Positions 1 through 8,460 of a DNA stretch of 64,000 nucleotides are shown piece after piece (the first letter of the stretch is position 1; each line of letters opens with the position of its first letter). Below the pieces are notes generated by a model, which ran no database searches, was not told where the DNA came from, and saw only the letters and a list, made by a program, of their open reading frames with translations. The stretch is from Pseudonocardia asaccharolytica DSM 44247 = NBRC 16224 (GTDB lineage: Bacteria; Actinomycetota; Actinomycetes; Mycobacteriales; Pseudonocardiaceae), in the NCBI RefSeq assembly GCF_000423625.1, contig NZ_AUII01000006.1, positions 1 to 64,000 on the forward strand. Reading direction: 5' to 3'. Both the position numbers and the translations under genes were made by a program.

Positions 1-4
1 ACTG

Positions 5-19
5 ACAGCGGTGTGCTGG
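5..19 (+). repeat. left inverted repeat of the IS630 element
   Basis: The sequence ACAGCGGTGTGCTGG matches the complement of 1037-1051 at 12 of 15 positions, including the first eight without a mismatch. The partner lies just after the transposase stop codon, as expected for a terminal repeat. Confidence 0.6.
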
Positions 20-61
20 TTGGTTGGCGGGGGTACCCAGGGCGACGTGCGGGCGTACTCG

Positions 62-451
62 ATGGATCTGCGTGAGCGGGTGGTGGCCGGGGTCGATGCG
101 GGGATGACCCAGCCGCAGGCGGCTGCCCGGTTCGGCGTGTCGGTGAGGACCGTGCAGCGGTATCTGGCCCGTCGGCGGGCCACCGGCGGCCTGGCCGCGA
201 CCGGGCAGCGGCACGGGCCGGAGCCGAGGAAGAAGCGGCGGCTGCACGCCTGGCTGCCGGCCCGCCTCGACGCCGCCGCCGACGCCGCCCCGGCCGAGCA
301 CGTCGCGGCCTTCGTCGCCGCGGGTGGTGAGCCGGTGTCGCTGGCGTCGATGTCGCGGGCGATCGCCAGCCTGCCGGCCGCCCCCGGCCAGGCGCGGACC
401 CCGACGGGGCGGGCGCGGCGGCCGGGCCGGCCGCTGAAGCAACGACCCTGA
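62..451 (+). CDS. IS630 transposase, N-terminal DNA-binding part (orfA)
   Basis: This frame encodes the helix-turn-helix half of an IS630 transposase: MDLRERVV, then AAARFGVSVRTVQRYLARRR, the usual winged HTH with an arginine-rich tail. It ends at 451, whereas the catalytic half continues in the frame one base back. That frame is already open from about position 421 and carries the typical linker (ATERDEDARAAWRERM). The arrangement fits a programmed -1 frameshift that joins the halves, which is known for IS630 members, but a simple inactivating frameshift is equally possible. The start at 62 is chosen because the family begins with MDLRERV. A longer start at 11 adds 17 residues with no family support. 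Confidence 0.75.
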   Translation: MDLRERVVAGVDAGMTQPQAAARFGVSVRTVQRYLARRRATGGLAATGQRHGPEPRKKRRLHAWLPARLDAAADAAPAEHVAAFVAAGGEPVSLASMSRAIASLPAAPGQARTPTGRARRPGRPLKQRP

Positions 452-498
452 CCGCCACCGAACGTGACGAGGACGCGCGCGCCGCGTGGCGGGAGCGG

Positions 499-1041
499 AT
501 GGCCCCGATCGATCCGGGCCGGCTGGTGTTCGTCGAGGAGTGCGGCACGCACACCGCGATGACCCGCCGCCGGGCCCGCGCGGTGCGCGGAGAACGCGCG
601 CACGGGGCCCTGCCGCGCAACCGTGGCCCGGTGACCACCTTGCTCGCCGGGCTGGCGCTGGCCGGGATGAGCCCGGCGATGACCGTGGAGGGCGGCACCG
701 ACACCGCGGTCTTCGCCACCTATCTCGAGTACTTCCTGCTGCCCGGCCTGCGCCCGGGGAGGGTGGTCGTGGTGGACAACGTCGGCGCGCACAACCCCGA
801 CCGGATCCGCGCGCTGGTCGAGGCCGCCGGCTGCGAGCTGGTCTTCCTGCCCGCCTACTCGCCGGACCTCTCGCCGATCGAGGAGGCCTTCAGCAAGCTC
901 AAGGCCCTCATCCGGGCGGCCGCCGCGCGCAGCCGGGCGGCCCTGGACGCCGCGATCGCCGCCGCGCTGGACGCGGTCACCCCGGCCGACGCCGCCGGCT
1001 GGTTCACCCACGCCGGCTACCCCACCCGTCAAGCTGCCTGA
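499..1041 (+). CDS. IS630 transposase, catalytic DDE part (orfB)
   Basis: This is the RNase H-like catalytic half. The second and third catalytic motifs are clear: VVVVDNVGAHN (Asp93) and LPAYSPDLSPIEEAF (Glu128/129). The first motif normally reads FVDE but here reads FVEE (residues 11-14), so the first catalytic aspartate appears replaced by glutamate. This may impair transposition. The ATG at 499 is the first in this frame, but the protein is probably made as a fusion with the upstream HTH half through a frameshift near 421-450, so the listed start is nominal. Confidence 0.8.
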   Translation: MAPIDPGRLVFVEECGTHTAMTRRRARAVRGERAHGALPRNRGPVTTLLAGLALAGMSPAMTVEGGTDTAVFATYLEYFLLPGLRPGRVVVVDNVGAHNPDRIRALVEAAGCELVFLPAYSPDLSPIEEAFSKLKALIRAAAARSRAALDAAIAAALDAVTPADAAGWFTHAGYPTRQAA

Positions 1042-1051
1042 AAACCGCTGT
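1037..1051 (-). repeat. right inverted repeat of the IS630 element
   Basis: Read on the minus strand this is ACAGCGGTTTTCAGG, the partner of the left repeat at 5-19. It begins within the last codons of the transposase and marks the junction with the interrupted toxin gene. Confidence 0.6.
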
Positions 1052-1055
1052 GACA

Positions 1056-1287
1056 CGATGTCCACGCGCTCGTCGCGGTCGAGGATCAGGTAGGTGACCA
1101 GGCCGGACGCGCCGAACGGCATGTTCCGCAGGGGCGCGTCCGGGTTGGCCACGGGGTCGACGGACCGGCCGGCCCACGGGGTCAGCTCGAGCACGGCGAA
1201 GACCTCGGCCAGCGCCTGCAATCCCTCGGGCGGAACGGCCGCGATGGCGGCCTGGGCCTCGGGGTAGACCTCGATCGTGTAGGTCAC
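1056..1287 (-). pseudogene. RelE/ParE-like toxin, C-terminus lost to the IS element
   Basis: On the minus strand a GTG at 1287 opens a frame beginning VTYTIEVYPEAQAAIAAV. It continues through LELTPWAGR and LVTYLILDRDERVDIV, then runs straight into the IS630 right repeat. The arrangement (short protein, ELTPW..R and VTYLIL..R core) resembles RelE/ParE-superfamily toxins of actinomycetes. About 78 residues remain; the end of the last strands is missing. The start lies 10 bases after the stop of the DUF6247-like gene, in the usual antitoxin-then-toxin order. The family assignment is from memory of related sequences and is moderate. Confidence 0.55.
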
Positions 1288-1297
1288 CGAGGAGGCG

Positions 1298-1636
1298 TCA
1301 CTCCGCGAGCCCGAGCTCGACCTTGAGTTGGCTCCACGGCACAGCTCCTTCGGCCCTCTCGCCGGTACGGAGCCGTTCCTCCGCCGAGGCGAGGATCTTC
1401 CGGTAGCCGTCGTGGCCGTGCGCCGAGGTCAACCAGGCGACTCGGCGCCAGGACTCGAGTGCCTCATAGACCTCGGTGAGGTCGAGGCGTTCGGTCGCCC
1501 GCTGCATCACCGAGCGCCAGTGCTGGTCGAACTTCGCCGCGTCCTCGCTGGTCAGCGCGGCGCGGATCTGCGCAGGGGTGGCGTCGGCGAAAGGTGGGCC
1601 GCTCGCGCTCGCTCCGCCTGCCACCGCTGCTGTCAT
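1298..1636 (-). CDS. DUF6247-family protein, probable antitoxin
   Basis: The 112-residue protein starts MTAAVAGGAS. Its core is DATPAQIRAALTSEDAAKFD, then WRSVMQRATERLDLTEVYEALESWRRVAW and a tail with GYRKILASAEERL. This matches the layout of DUF6247 proteins: short, helical, all cytoplasmic, often encoded just before a RelE/ParE-like gene. The ATG at 1636 is preferred over an upstream in-frame ATG at 1870, because the added 78 residues are low-complexity and unlike the family. Its downstream partner is cut by the IS element, so this antitoxin may now stand alone. Function is inferred from context; no DNA-binding motif is obvious. Confidence 0.6.
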   Translation of the reverse strand: MTAAVAGGASASGPPFADATPAQIRAALTSEDAAKFDQHWRSVMQRATERLDLTEVYEALESWRRVAWLTSAHGHDGYRKILASAEERLRTGERAEGAVPWSQLKVELGLAE

Positions 1637-1892
1637 GACCTGGACTCTAGCGGTCCTCACGGTCACCGCCGAGTCGCGAACGGGCGGCTGCCAAGCCTCG
1701 GCCCGGCACGGGCAACGCCGCGGCGCGGGTGGGCGCCGGGAGCGATGGATCCTGGTGCTCGCTCCGAACCTCGGGCGAGCGATCGGGCAGCTCGGATCGC
1801 AGGCCTCGGCCGTGCACGTGATCGCGTGGTAACGCGTGCTCATTGACCACAGCCTGATCACACTCCTCAAATAGGTCTCTCATGGGCATCGT

Positions 1893-2080
1893 GGGGTGCT
1901 GCTCGAGCGAGCCGCCACACTGCACATCCTGGTGAACACGGTGCGCGATGCCGCAGCAGGCCACAGCTCGATCGTGCTGGTCACCGGCGAGGCGACCTGC
2001 TGACCCCGCGTCCGCTCGGTCCGCTGCGCGACGCCGCCGGAACCGGTGGCCTCCTGGGCGCGGCGCCGGACCGGACGCTG
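1893..2080 (+). pseudogene. relic of a LuxR-family ATPase regulator (AAA part)
   Basis: In one frame the DNA reads LLERAATLHILVNTVRDAAAG, then a strand ending LVTGEA. This is the start of the AAA domain of large LuxR-type (MalT/LAL-like) regulators, where GEA is followed by the Walker A loop. Here the frame stops. In the next frame it resumes with LTPRPLGPLRDAAGTGG, which lies about 40 residues further on in such proteins. The Walker A segment is thus deleted and the frame shifted. Only about 60 codons survive, wedged between the toxin-antitoxin pair and the next pseudogene. Confidence 0.5.
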
Positions 2081-2086
2081 AACGGC

Positions 2087-3235
2087 ATGTTCACCACCGA
2101 TGTCCTCCTCGTCGGCGCCGGCCCGGCAAGGCTGGCCACGGCCGTGACCGCCCTCGACCGTCCCGCGCGCGGCCGGCGTCAGCACCCGCACCATGGGACT
2201 GTTCCGGTTCTGGGGAATCGCCGACGCGGTGCGCGCCGAGGCCGTGGCGTGCGACCCGCTCGTCGCCGTCACCCGCACCCTCGCCGAGGAACCCGCCGAG
2301 CTCGTCCCGTTCAACCACCCGTCGATGCGCGAGGCGCTGCCGGTCAGCCCCGCGTTCCCGGCGGTCTGCGCGCAGGACCGCATCGAGCCGCTGCTGGTGC
2401 AGCAGGTGCGCGGGCTCGGCGGCGAGGTCCGGTTCGCCACCCCGCTGATCGGTCTGCGGGTGACGGCCGACGGCGCGCGCCGACCTCGGCGCGGCCGGGC
2501 CCGTCCGCGCCCGGTACGTCGTCGGCGCCGACGGCCCGCGCAGCACCGTGCGGCGGCACTGGGGATCGGCTGGGAGCACCTCGCCACGATCGGCGAGTTC
2601 GTCCAGGTGCTGTTCCGGCCCGACCTCGCCGCGCTGCTGGGGCGACGACCGCCCGGCCGGGTCTTCGTCACCCACCCCGACGCCGAGGGTGTGCTGCTGC
2701 CGGTCGGCGCCGGCCGCTGAGGGTTCGTGCGGCAATGGGATCCCCGGCGCGGCGAGAGCCCGGCGGACTACACCCCGGCGCGCTGGACGGCGCTGCTGCG
2801 CACCGCCACCGGCCTGCCCGGCCTCGATCCGGAGATTCTCGCCGGCTCCGCGTTCACAATGGCGGCCGACGTGTCCACTGCCGTCCGGGCCGGGCCCGGC
2901 TTCCTCGTCGGCGACGCCGCGCACCGCATGAGGCCCTACGGCGGGATCGGGATGAGCACCGCCATCCACGACGGCCACGAGCTCGGCTGGCGGCTCGGCT
3001 GGGTCGTGCGCAGCCTGGCCGGCGCGGCGCTGCTCGACAGCTATGCCGCCGAGCGCGAGCCGGTCGGGCGCTGGCGGCACGGTCGCTGCGCGGAGCGGGA
3101 CCCGAGCGACGGGCTGCCCGGCGACCTGGGCCGCACCTACCGGTCGGCGGTCATCACCGACGACGGTGCCCTGCCCGCGGAGGGCCACTCCCGCACCGCG
3201 CGGCCCGGCGGGCGCGGCCCCGGCGGTGGCCGTAG
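2087..3235 (+). pseudogene. FAD-dependent aromatic monooxygenase (PheA/TfdB type), broken
   Basis: Pieces of one flavoprotein hydroxylase occur in successive frames. They are DVLLVGAGPARLATAVTAL (FAD-binding GxGxxG, with the last Gly changed to Arg), then STRTMGLFRFWGIADAVRAE, then ARYVVGADGPRSTVRR, then ALGIGWEHLATIGEF. Last comes the second FAD motif with FLVGDAAHRMRPYGGIGM. The breaks are a deletion with frameshift near 2165, a pair of compensating shifts near 2470 and 2560, and an in-frame TGA at 2718-2720. The C-terminal thioredoxin-like domain is unrecognisable. The lesions are scattered rather than single, which points to old decay rather than a recent accident. Confidence 0.8.
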
Positions 3236-3537
3236 GCAGGCGCATCATTCGGACCAGCATGTTCCCCCGTTTCCCGGGGTGACACCGCCGCGCGGGTGGG
3301 TCTACCGTCCGAGCCGGGTGACCGGCGCTCTCGGGGTGAGCCGGGAATTCGGCATACAGCCGCGGTCAGGCGGCGCGACCACCACCACCGCCACCGCGAC
3401 AGGCTCGGCCCGGTGCCCACCATCGCCGGGACCCTCAGGGGCATCGTGCTGTGGACCCAGGAGGAGATGCCGGCCCGGGCGACCGCCCCGCAGGCGCACG
3501 TCCACCCGGCGGTGCAACCACGGCAAGGGAGCCAGGC
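3236..3537. other. gap before 6-phosphogluconate dehydrogenase; no convincing gene
   Basis: About 300 bases without a supported gene. Open frames here have biased compositions (runs of Thr, His, Arg) and no family resemblance. The 3' end carries the ribosome-binding site AAGGGAG at 3524-3530 for the dehydrogenase at 3538, so the promoter of that gene probably lies in this stretch. The 5' end may hold the unrecognisable tail of the monooxygenase pseudogene. Confidence 0.5.
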
Positions 3538-4560
3538 ATGAAGATCGGCATGGTCGGACTGGGCCGGATGGGCTCGGACATGGTGCGCCGGTTGCTGCGG
3601 GCCGGGCACGAGTGCGTGGTCTACGACGTCTCGGACCAGGCGGTGGAGCAGCTGGTCGGCGAGGGTGCACAGGGCGCGGGCTCGCCGGCGGAGCTGGTCT
3701 CCGCGCTGACCCCGCCGCGAGCGGTGTGGCTGATGCTGCCCGCGGCGATCACCGGCGACATCGTCACCACGCTGCTGGGCCTGCTCGACCGCGACGACAC
3801 GATCGTCGACGGCGGTAACTCCTCCTATCGTGACGACATCGACCGTGCCGAGACGGCCGCCGCACAGGGCGTGCACTACGTCGACTGTGGCACCAGCGGC
3901 GGGGTCTGGGGCCTGGACCGGGGCTATTGCCTGATGATCGGGGGGGATACCACGGCGGTCGAGCGGCTGGACCCGGTGTTCGCGGCGCTGGCTCCTGGCG
4001 TGGCCGCCGCCGAGCGCACCCCTGGGCGCGCCGGGGACCCGTCACCCGCGGAGCGGGGCTACCTGCACTGCGGATCGCCGGGGGCGGGCCATTTCGTCAA
4101 GATGGTGCACAACGGCATCGAGTACGCCTTGATGGCCGCCTACGCGGAGGGCCTGAACGTCATCCGGGGCGCGGGGGTGGGCGCCCGCGGCCGGGAGGCC
4201 GACGCCGAGACCGCACCGCTGCGCGACCCGCGCTACTACCCCTACGACAAGATCGACCTGGCTGCGGTGGCCGAGGTGTGGCGGCGCGGCAGCGTCATCG
4301 GTTCGTGGCTGCTGGACCTCACCGCGGAGGCGCTGCTCGCGGACCCGGGGCTCGACCAGTTCACCGGCCGGGTCTCCGACTCCGGGGAGGGCCGCTGGAC
4401 CTCGATCGCCGCGATCGAGGAAGGAGTCTCCGCGCCGCTGCTCACCGCCGCGCTCTTCAGCCGGTTCGCCTCGCGCGGCAGCGAGCTGTTCGCCGACAAG
4501 GTGCAGTCCGCGCAGCGCAAGGAGTTCGGTGGGCACGTCGAGAAGCCGGTGCCGCGGTGA
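3538..4560 (+). CDS. gnd: 6-phosphogluconate dehydrogenase, short NAD-type (decarboxylating)
   Basis: This cytoplasmic enzyme oxidises and decarboxylates 6-phosphogluconate to ribulose 5-phosphate in the pentose phosphate pathway. The 340-residue protein has an N-terminal Rossmann fold with G7-L-G9-R-M-G12 and a substrate loop DGGNSSYRDD. The catalytic segment GHFVKMVHNGIEY carries Lys188 and Asn192. Length and sequence fit the short GndA/YqeC-like form rather than the 470-residue enzyme. The ATG at 3538 has a good ribosome-binding site (AAGGGAG, 7-8 bases upstream), so the longer frame from 3451 is rejected. It appears intact and lies just upstream of a broken glucose-6-phosphate dehydrogenase gene, its usual operon partner. 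Confidence 0.93.
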   Translation: MKIGMVGLGRMGSDMVRRLLRAGHECVVYDVSDQAVEQLVGEGAQGAGSPAELVSALTPPRAVWLMLPAAITGDIVTTLLGLLDRDDTIVDGGNSSYRDDIDRAETAAAQGVHYVDCGTSGGVWGLDRGYCLMIGGDTTAVERLDPVFAALAPGVAAAERTPGRAGDPSPAERGYLHCGSPGAGHFVKMVHNGIEYALMAAYAEGLNVIRGAGVGARGREADAETAPLRDPRYYPYDKIDLAAVAEVWRRGSVIGSWLLDLTAEALLADPGLDQFTGRVSDSGEGRWTSIAAIEEGVSAPLLTAALFSRFASRGSELFADKVQSAQRKEFGGHVEKPVPR

Positions 4561-4583
4561 GCAGGACGCCGGCGGGGCCGGGC

Positions 4584-5495
4584 ATGATCGGCGACATCCT
4601 GGTTCTCTTCGGCATCACCGGCGACCTGGCCCGAAAGAAGATCCTCCCGGCGCTGTAGCGGCTCACCGAGCGCGGCGCGCTCACGGTGCCGGTGGTCGGT
4701 GTGGCGCTGACCGACTGGGACACCGACGCGGCCACGTTCGGCCGGTTGGCCGACATGGTGCGCGAACAGGCGGCCCCGAGGCGTTCTCGGTGCACCATCT
4801 CGCGGTCCCGCCCGGTCTGTTCGGCACGGTCGTCGACGGCCTCGCCGCGGTCGGGCTGCACGAGCGGGCCCGGGTGGTGGTGGTCCGCGGGCAGTACGTC
4901 GGCTACCTCGACACCCCCGGGGTCCGGGTCGGCTCGGCCACCGACCTTCGTCGCGGTGACGCTGCACATCGACAACTGGCGGTGGGCGGGCGTGCCGGTC
5001 CGGCTGCGTGCCGGGAAGTCCCTGCCGGTGACGACACTGGAGGTCGTCGTCGAGCTCCGCACCCCGCCCCGCCCGCTCTTCGGTGGGCCGGGTGGCGTCC
5101 TGCCCCCGCCCAACCTGGTCCGCCTGCGGCTGCAGCCCGACGCGGGCGTGGAGCTCGAGCTGATCGCAAAGCAACCCGGCACCGGCGACGTGGCCACCGC
5201 GCTGCCGTTGGCGGTCGACTTCCGCACCGTGCTCAGCCCGATGCACGCCCCCTACGAGCGGATCTTCGCCGACGCGCTGGCCGGCGACCCCGCGCACTTC
5301 GCCCGGATGGACACCCTCACCGAGGCCTGGCGGATCGTCGGCCCGGTGCTCGATCCCGGCACACCACCCCTGCCGTACCCGCCGGGGACCTGGGGTCCGG
5401 AGGCCGCCGCCGTCGTCCCCGGCGAGCGCGGCTGGCATCCCGTGAGGGGCGCGCCACGACCGTCACCTCCAGCACCTGCGACCGCGGCGCCATGA
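4584..5495 (+). pseudogene. zwf: glucose-6-phosphate 1-dehydrogenase, broken
   Basis: The 5' end is a clean Zwf start (DILVLFGITGDLARKKILPAL), interrupted by TAG at 4656-4658 where the family has Tyr. It resumes in frame with RLTERGAL...VGVALTDWD, shifts frame near 4775 to GPEAFSVHHLAVPPGLFGTV, then shifts back near 4940 to FVAVTLHIDNWRWAGVPVRL. The conserved C-terminal part follows, with LSPMHAPYERIFADAL and EAWRIVGPVLD. Roughly 150-200 central residues are missing, including most of the glucose-6-phosphate site. The enzyme normally feeds 6-phosphogluconate to the intact dehydrogenase just upstream; another zwf copy must exist elsewhere if the oxidative pathway runs. Confidence 0.85.
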
Positions 5496-5544
5496 TCCCG
5501 CCCGACGCGTACGACCTGGGCCGGCGCAGGCGGGCGAATCCGGT

Positions 5545-5628
5545 TGATCGGCGTTTCGGCAGGCGCGGCCGCGGCTGCCGCGGCTCCCGGTGCCCAAACG
5601 GTAATCGGCGCCCAAACGGTAATCATGG
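5545..5628. repeat. intergenic palindromic repeat (CCCAAACGG type)
   Basis: The 15-base unit GCCCAAACGGTAATC occurs twice here (5592-5606 and 5610-5624, the second followed by ATGG). The preceding stretch GATCGGCGTTTCGGC at 5545-5559 is an imperfect inverted copy, which would fold the region into a GC-rich hairpin. The same motif in near-identical form (CCCAAACGGCGATCATG) makes a perfect inverted repeat inside cobG at 26817-26883. This suggests an interspersed repeat family. Here it lies between two converging pseudogenes. Confidence 0.6.
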
Positions 5629-7220
5629 TGAGCCGGCGACGGCGCGGGGTCTGGTCAAACCGGACGGGGCGGATCGCCGGGCGATCAGCAGCTCCAGGTG
5701 GTGCATCAGCCGCGACCGCGGGTCGTCGAGAGCGAGCCCGCCGACGGCCACCGCGCGCCGCACCCGGTACCGCAGCGTGTTCGGGTGCACGCCGAGCGCC
5801 GCCGCCGCGGCCCGCACGTCGCCCAGCGCGTCGAGCCAGGCGAGCACCGAGCCGACCAGGTCGGTGCGGTGCGCGGCGTCGTAGCCGACGAGCCGGGCAA
5901 CAGCGGGGTCCTGGAGGTCGGGATCGCCGGCGAGCGTCTCCAGCGTCTGCTGCAGCAGCACCTCCGCGCGCAGGTCCCCGATCAGTGCGACGTCGGCGGC
6001 GGCGGGCATCGCCTCGAGCACCCGGTCGGCCTCCGCGCGCGACGCGGGCACCTCGGCCAGCCGCGGCACCGCGGAGCCGAGGCCGACCTGCACCCGTGCG
6101 CCCGTCCGCCGTCCCACCGACGCCGCGATATCGGTGCACAGCGCCACCAGCGCAAGCTCCGCACGTTCGACCCCGGGCAGCACCGCGTAGATCCGGGAAC
6201 CGGCGGTCGCGGTCAGCGCGCCCCGCCGGTGCGTCGCGGCGAGCACGGGCACCATCTCGGCGAGGTCGGCGCGACCCAGCTCGTGGACGGCCGGGTCGCC
6301 GGTGTCGGTGCGGACGGCGAACCCGGCGACGATCGCGGTCACCCGCTCGTCCAGCCCGAGCGCGGGCGCCACCACGTCGGCGCCGATGCGCCCGTCGAGC
6401 AGGCCGGCGACCAGCTGACGCTCGGGCGGGTGGCGGGTGCGGCGGCGGATGAGATGCCCGGCCGCCACCCGCGCCGCGCCGAGCAGCACACCCGGCGACC
6501 GCTCGGCGAACGGTTCGGCGCCCTCCTGCACCCAGATCGTGCCGAGGGTGCGCTGCCCCGCGTGGATGCCGACAGCGAGGCGGGCCCGGATGCCCAGCTC
6601 GGTGTGCTCCTCGACGCACACCACCTCCTCGCCCGCCCGCAGCCGGTCGAACACTCCCCATTCGCGCAGCATCCGCAGATAGCCCGGTGGCCCTGGCGAC
6701 CGAGGATCGACAACCTGCGCAGCTCGTCGGGGGTGTCCCCGTCGGTGCGCGAGTAGGCCAGGACGCGGCTCGCGGTGTCCTCGATGCTCACGATGCCGCC
6801 GGTGAGCATCGCGACGGTCTGCGCCAGGGAAGACAGGTCACCGTCGGGGTTCTGGGCACCGGGACCGCCCGCCGCGTCGAGCACGTCGCGGACCAGCAGC
6901 TCCAGCTGGTCCCAGCGCGCCTCCGGCCGGACGGCGAGCACCGCGATCCCGCGCGTCGGAGGCGGGCGGCGCGACCCTCGGCGTGCCCTTGACCGCGACG
7001 GCCGCCGCTCCCCGCCGGGCCAGGCTGCCCACCAGCCGATCGGCCTCCCGGCCGCGGGCGCCGATCACCAGCACGAGCTGATCGGGGTAGTGGTCGAGCT
7101 GGTCGTCGGGATCGACGATGGCCACGCCGTCGATCGCGATGTCGAGGCCCGCCGGCGCCGCGACGACGTCGAGGAGCGGCTCGCCGAACGCCGGAGGAGG
7201 TGGCGCACGGTAGCGCTCAT
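5623..7220 (-). pseudogene. PucR-family transcriptional regulator, multiply frameshifted
   Basis: The start at 7220 reads MSATVRHLL, but the rest of the PucR domain (FGEPLLDVVAAPAGLDIAI, DQLVLVIGARGREADRLV) lies in another frame. The next part (AVRPEARWDQLELLVRDVLD to SILGRQG) is in a third frame. The remaining 349 residues, from MLREWGVFDRLR to the C-terminal HTH (ALGVHPNTLRYRVRR), are in a fourth segment. At least three frameshifts therefore separate intact-looking pieces. It stands divergent from proline dehydrogenase. PucR-type proteins such as PutR activate proline catabolism in other bacteria, so this is probably the former local activator. Confidence 0.85.
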
Positions 7221-7303
7221 CGTCGGATCCTACGACCGATCGAGACGAACATCATCCGATCGGACAAACCCGGTGGCCGCCCGCCGCTCTAGTGTTCCGG
7301 GAC

Positions 7304-8221
7304 ATGTTCCGGTCGACGCTGCTCGCCGCCTCTCGTTCGACCGCGGTCCGTGCGCTGGTCGAGTCCGCCCCGCTGAGCCGGCTGGTGGTCGATCGGTTCG
7401 TGGCCGGGACCGGGGTGGACCAGGCGCTCGCCGTCACCCGCGAGATCCTCACCGACCGGCTGGTCACCATCGACCACCTCGGCGAGGACACGACCGACCG
7501 GGCGCGCGCCGACGCCGCGGTGGAGACCTACCGGACGCTGCTGCGCCGGCTCGGCGACGCCGGTCTCGCCGACCGGGCCGAGGTGTCGGTCAAGCTGTCG
7601 GCGCTCGGCGCACGCCTGCCGGTGGATGCGGAGAAGATCGCGCTCGACGGCGCGCGGCGGATCTGCGAGGCGGCCGACGCGGTCGGCACCACGGTGACGG
7701 TGGACATGGAGGACCACACCACCACCGACGCGACCCTGCAGGCCGTCCAGGACCTGCGGCTGGATTTCCCGTGGGTCGGCGCGGTGCTGCAGGCCTATCT
7801 GCGGCGGACCGAGTCCGACTGCCGCAATCTCGCCGTCCGTGGTTCACGGGTCCGGCTCTGCAAGGGGGCCTACGACGAACCGGCGTCGGTGGCCTTCCGG
7901 GACCGGCACGAGGTGGACCGGTCGTTCGTCCGCTGTCTGATGGCCCTCATGGCCGGCGCCGGGCTGCCCATGGTGGCCACCCACGACCCGCGCCTGATCG
8001 CCATCGCGCGTTCCCTCGGACAGCGTCACGGCACCGCCTACGAGCTCCAGATGCTCTACGGGGTACGGCCCCAGGCGCAGACCCGGCTGGCCGCCGAGGG
8101 CGAACGGGTCCGGATCTACCTGCCCTACGGGACGGACTGGTTCGGCTACTTCATCCGCCGTCTCGCGGAACGTCCCGCGAACACGGCGTTCTTCCTGCGC
8201 TCGCTGATCACGGGAGGCTGA
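7304..8221 (+). CDS. proline dehydrogenase
   Basis: FAD enzyme of proline catabolism that oxidises L-proline to 1-pyrroline-5-carboxylate and passes electrons to the membrane quinone pool. The 305-residue monofunctional form is usual for Gram-positives. The TIM-barrel signatures are present: SVKLSALG, TVDMEDHTTTD, the proline-site stretch VLQAYLRRTESD, the RLCKGAYDEP loop, and the C-terminal IYLPYGTDWFGYFIRRLAERP. The ATG at 7304 is taken; an in-frame GTG at 7292 is also possible and neither has a strong ribosome-binding site. The usual partner, P5C dehydrogenase, is not adjacent. The divergent PucR-type regulator is a pseudogene, so control of this gene has probably changed. Confidence 0.92.
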   Translation: MFRSTLLAASRSTAVRALVESAPLSRLVVDRFVAGTGVDQALAVTREILTDRLVTIDHLGEDTTDRARADAAVETYRTLLRRLGDAGLADRAEVSVKLSALGARLPVDAEKIALDGARRICEAADAVGTTVTVDMEDHTTTDATLQAVQDLRLDFPWVGAVLQAYLRRTESDCRNLAVRGSRVRLCKGAYDEPASVAFRDRHEVDRSFVRCLMALMAGAGLPMVATHDPRLIAIARSLGQRHGTAYELQMLYGVRPQAQTRLAAEGERVRIYLPYGTDWFGYFIRRLAERPANTAFFLRSLITGG

Positions 8222-8460
8222 CCAAGGGGGTTCACCTTGACCCGGTGATCTTTCGGCGCAAGCCCGCTCGTACAGGGCCGGGATGGCCGCTCGATCTGGT
8301 CGTCGTTGCTACTCCACGTGCTGTCGAAGGATTGACAGCGGGACGCCGCCGCGCGACGCGGCGAACTACGACGGCGACCACGGGTGCTCGGCGAGCGGGA
8401 ATACGTGGAGTGCGCACACGCCCGTTCTGCCCCGCCGCCGGAGGGTGTCAGGGTTGTCAG

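Larger units (their letters stand above)
1..1055 (+). mobile_element. IS630-type insertion sequence
   Basis: A compact element whose two overlapping reading frames encode an IS630/Tc1-mariner-type transposase. It is bounded by imperfect inverted repeats that match at 12 of 15 positions (5-19 and 1037-1051, both containing ACAGCGGT). The right end lies directly inside the reading frame of a toxin-like gene on the opposite strand, so the element interrupted that gene. The flanking TA duplication expected of the family cannot be checked on the left because the window begins there. The outermost bases of the two ends do not match, so the exact boundary is uncertain by several bases. Confidence 0.8.
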
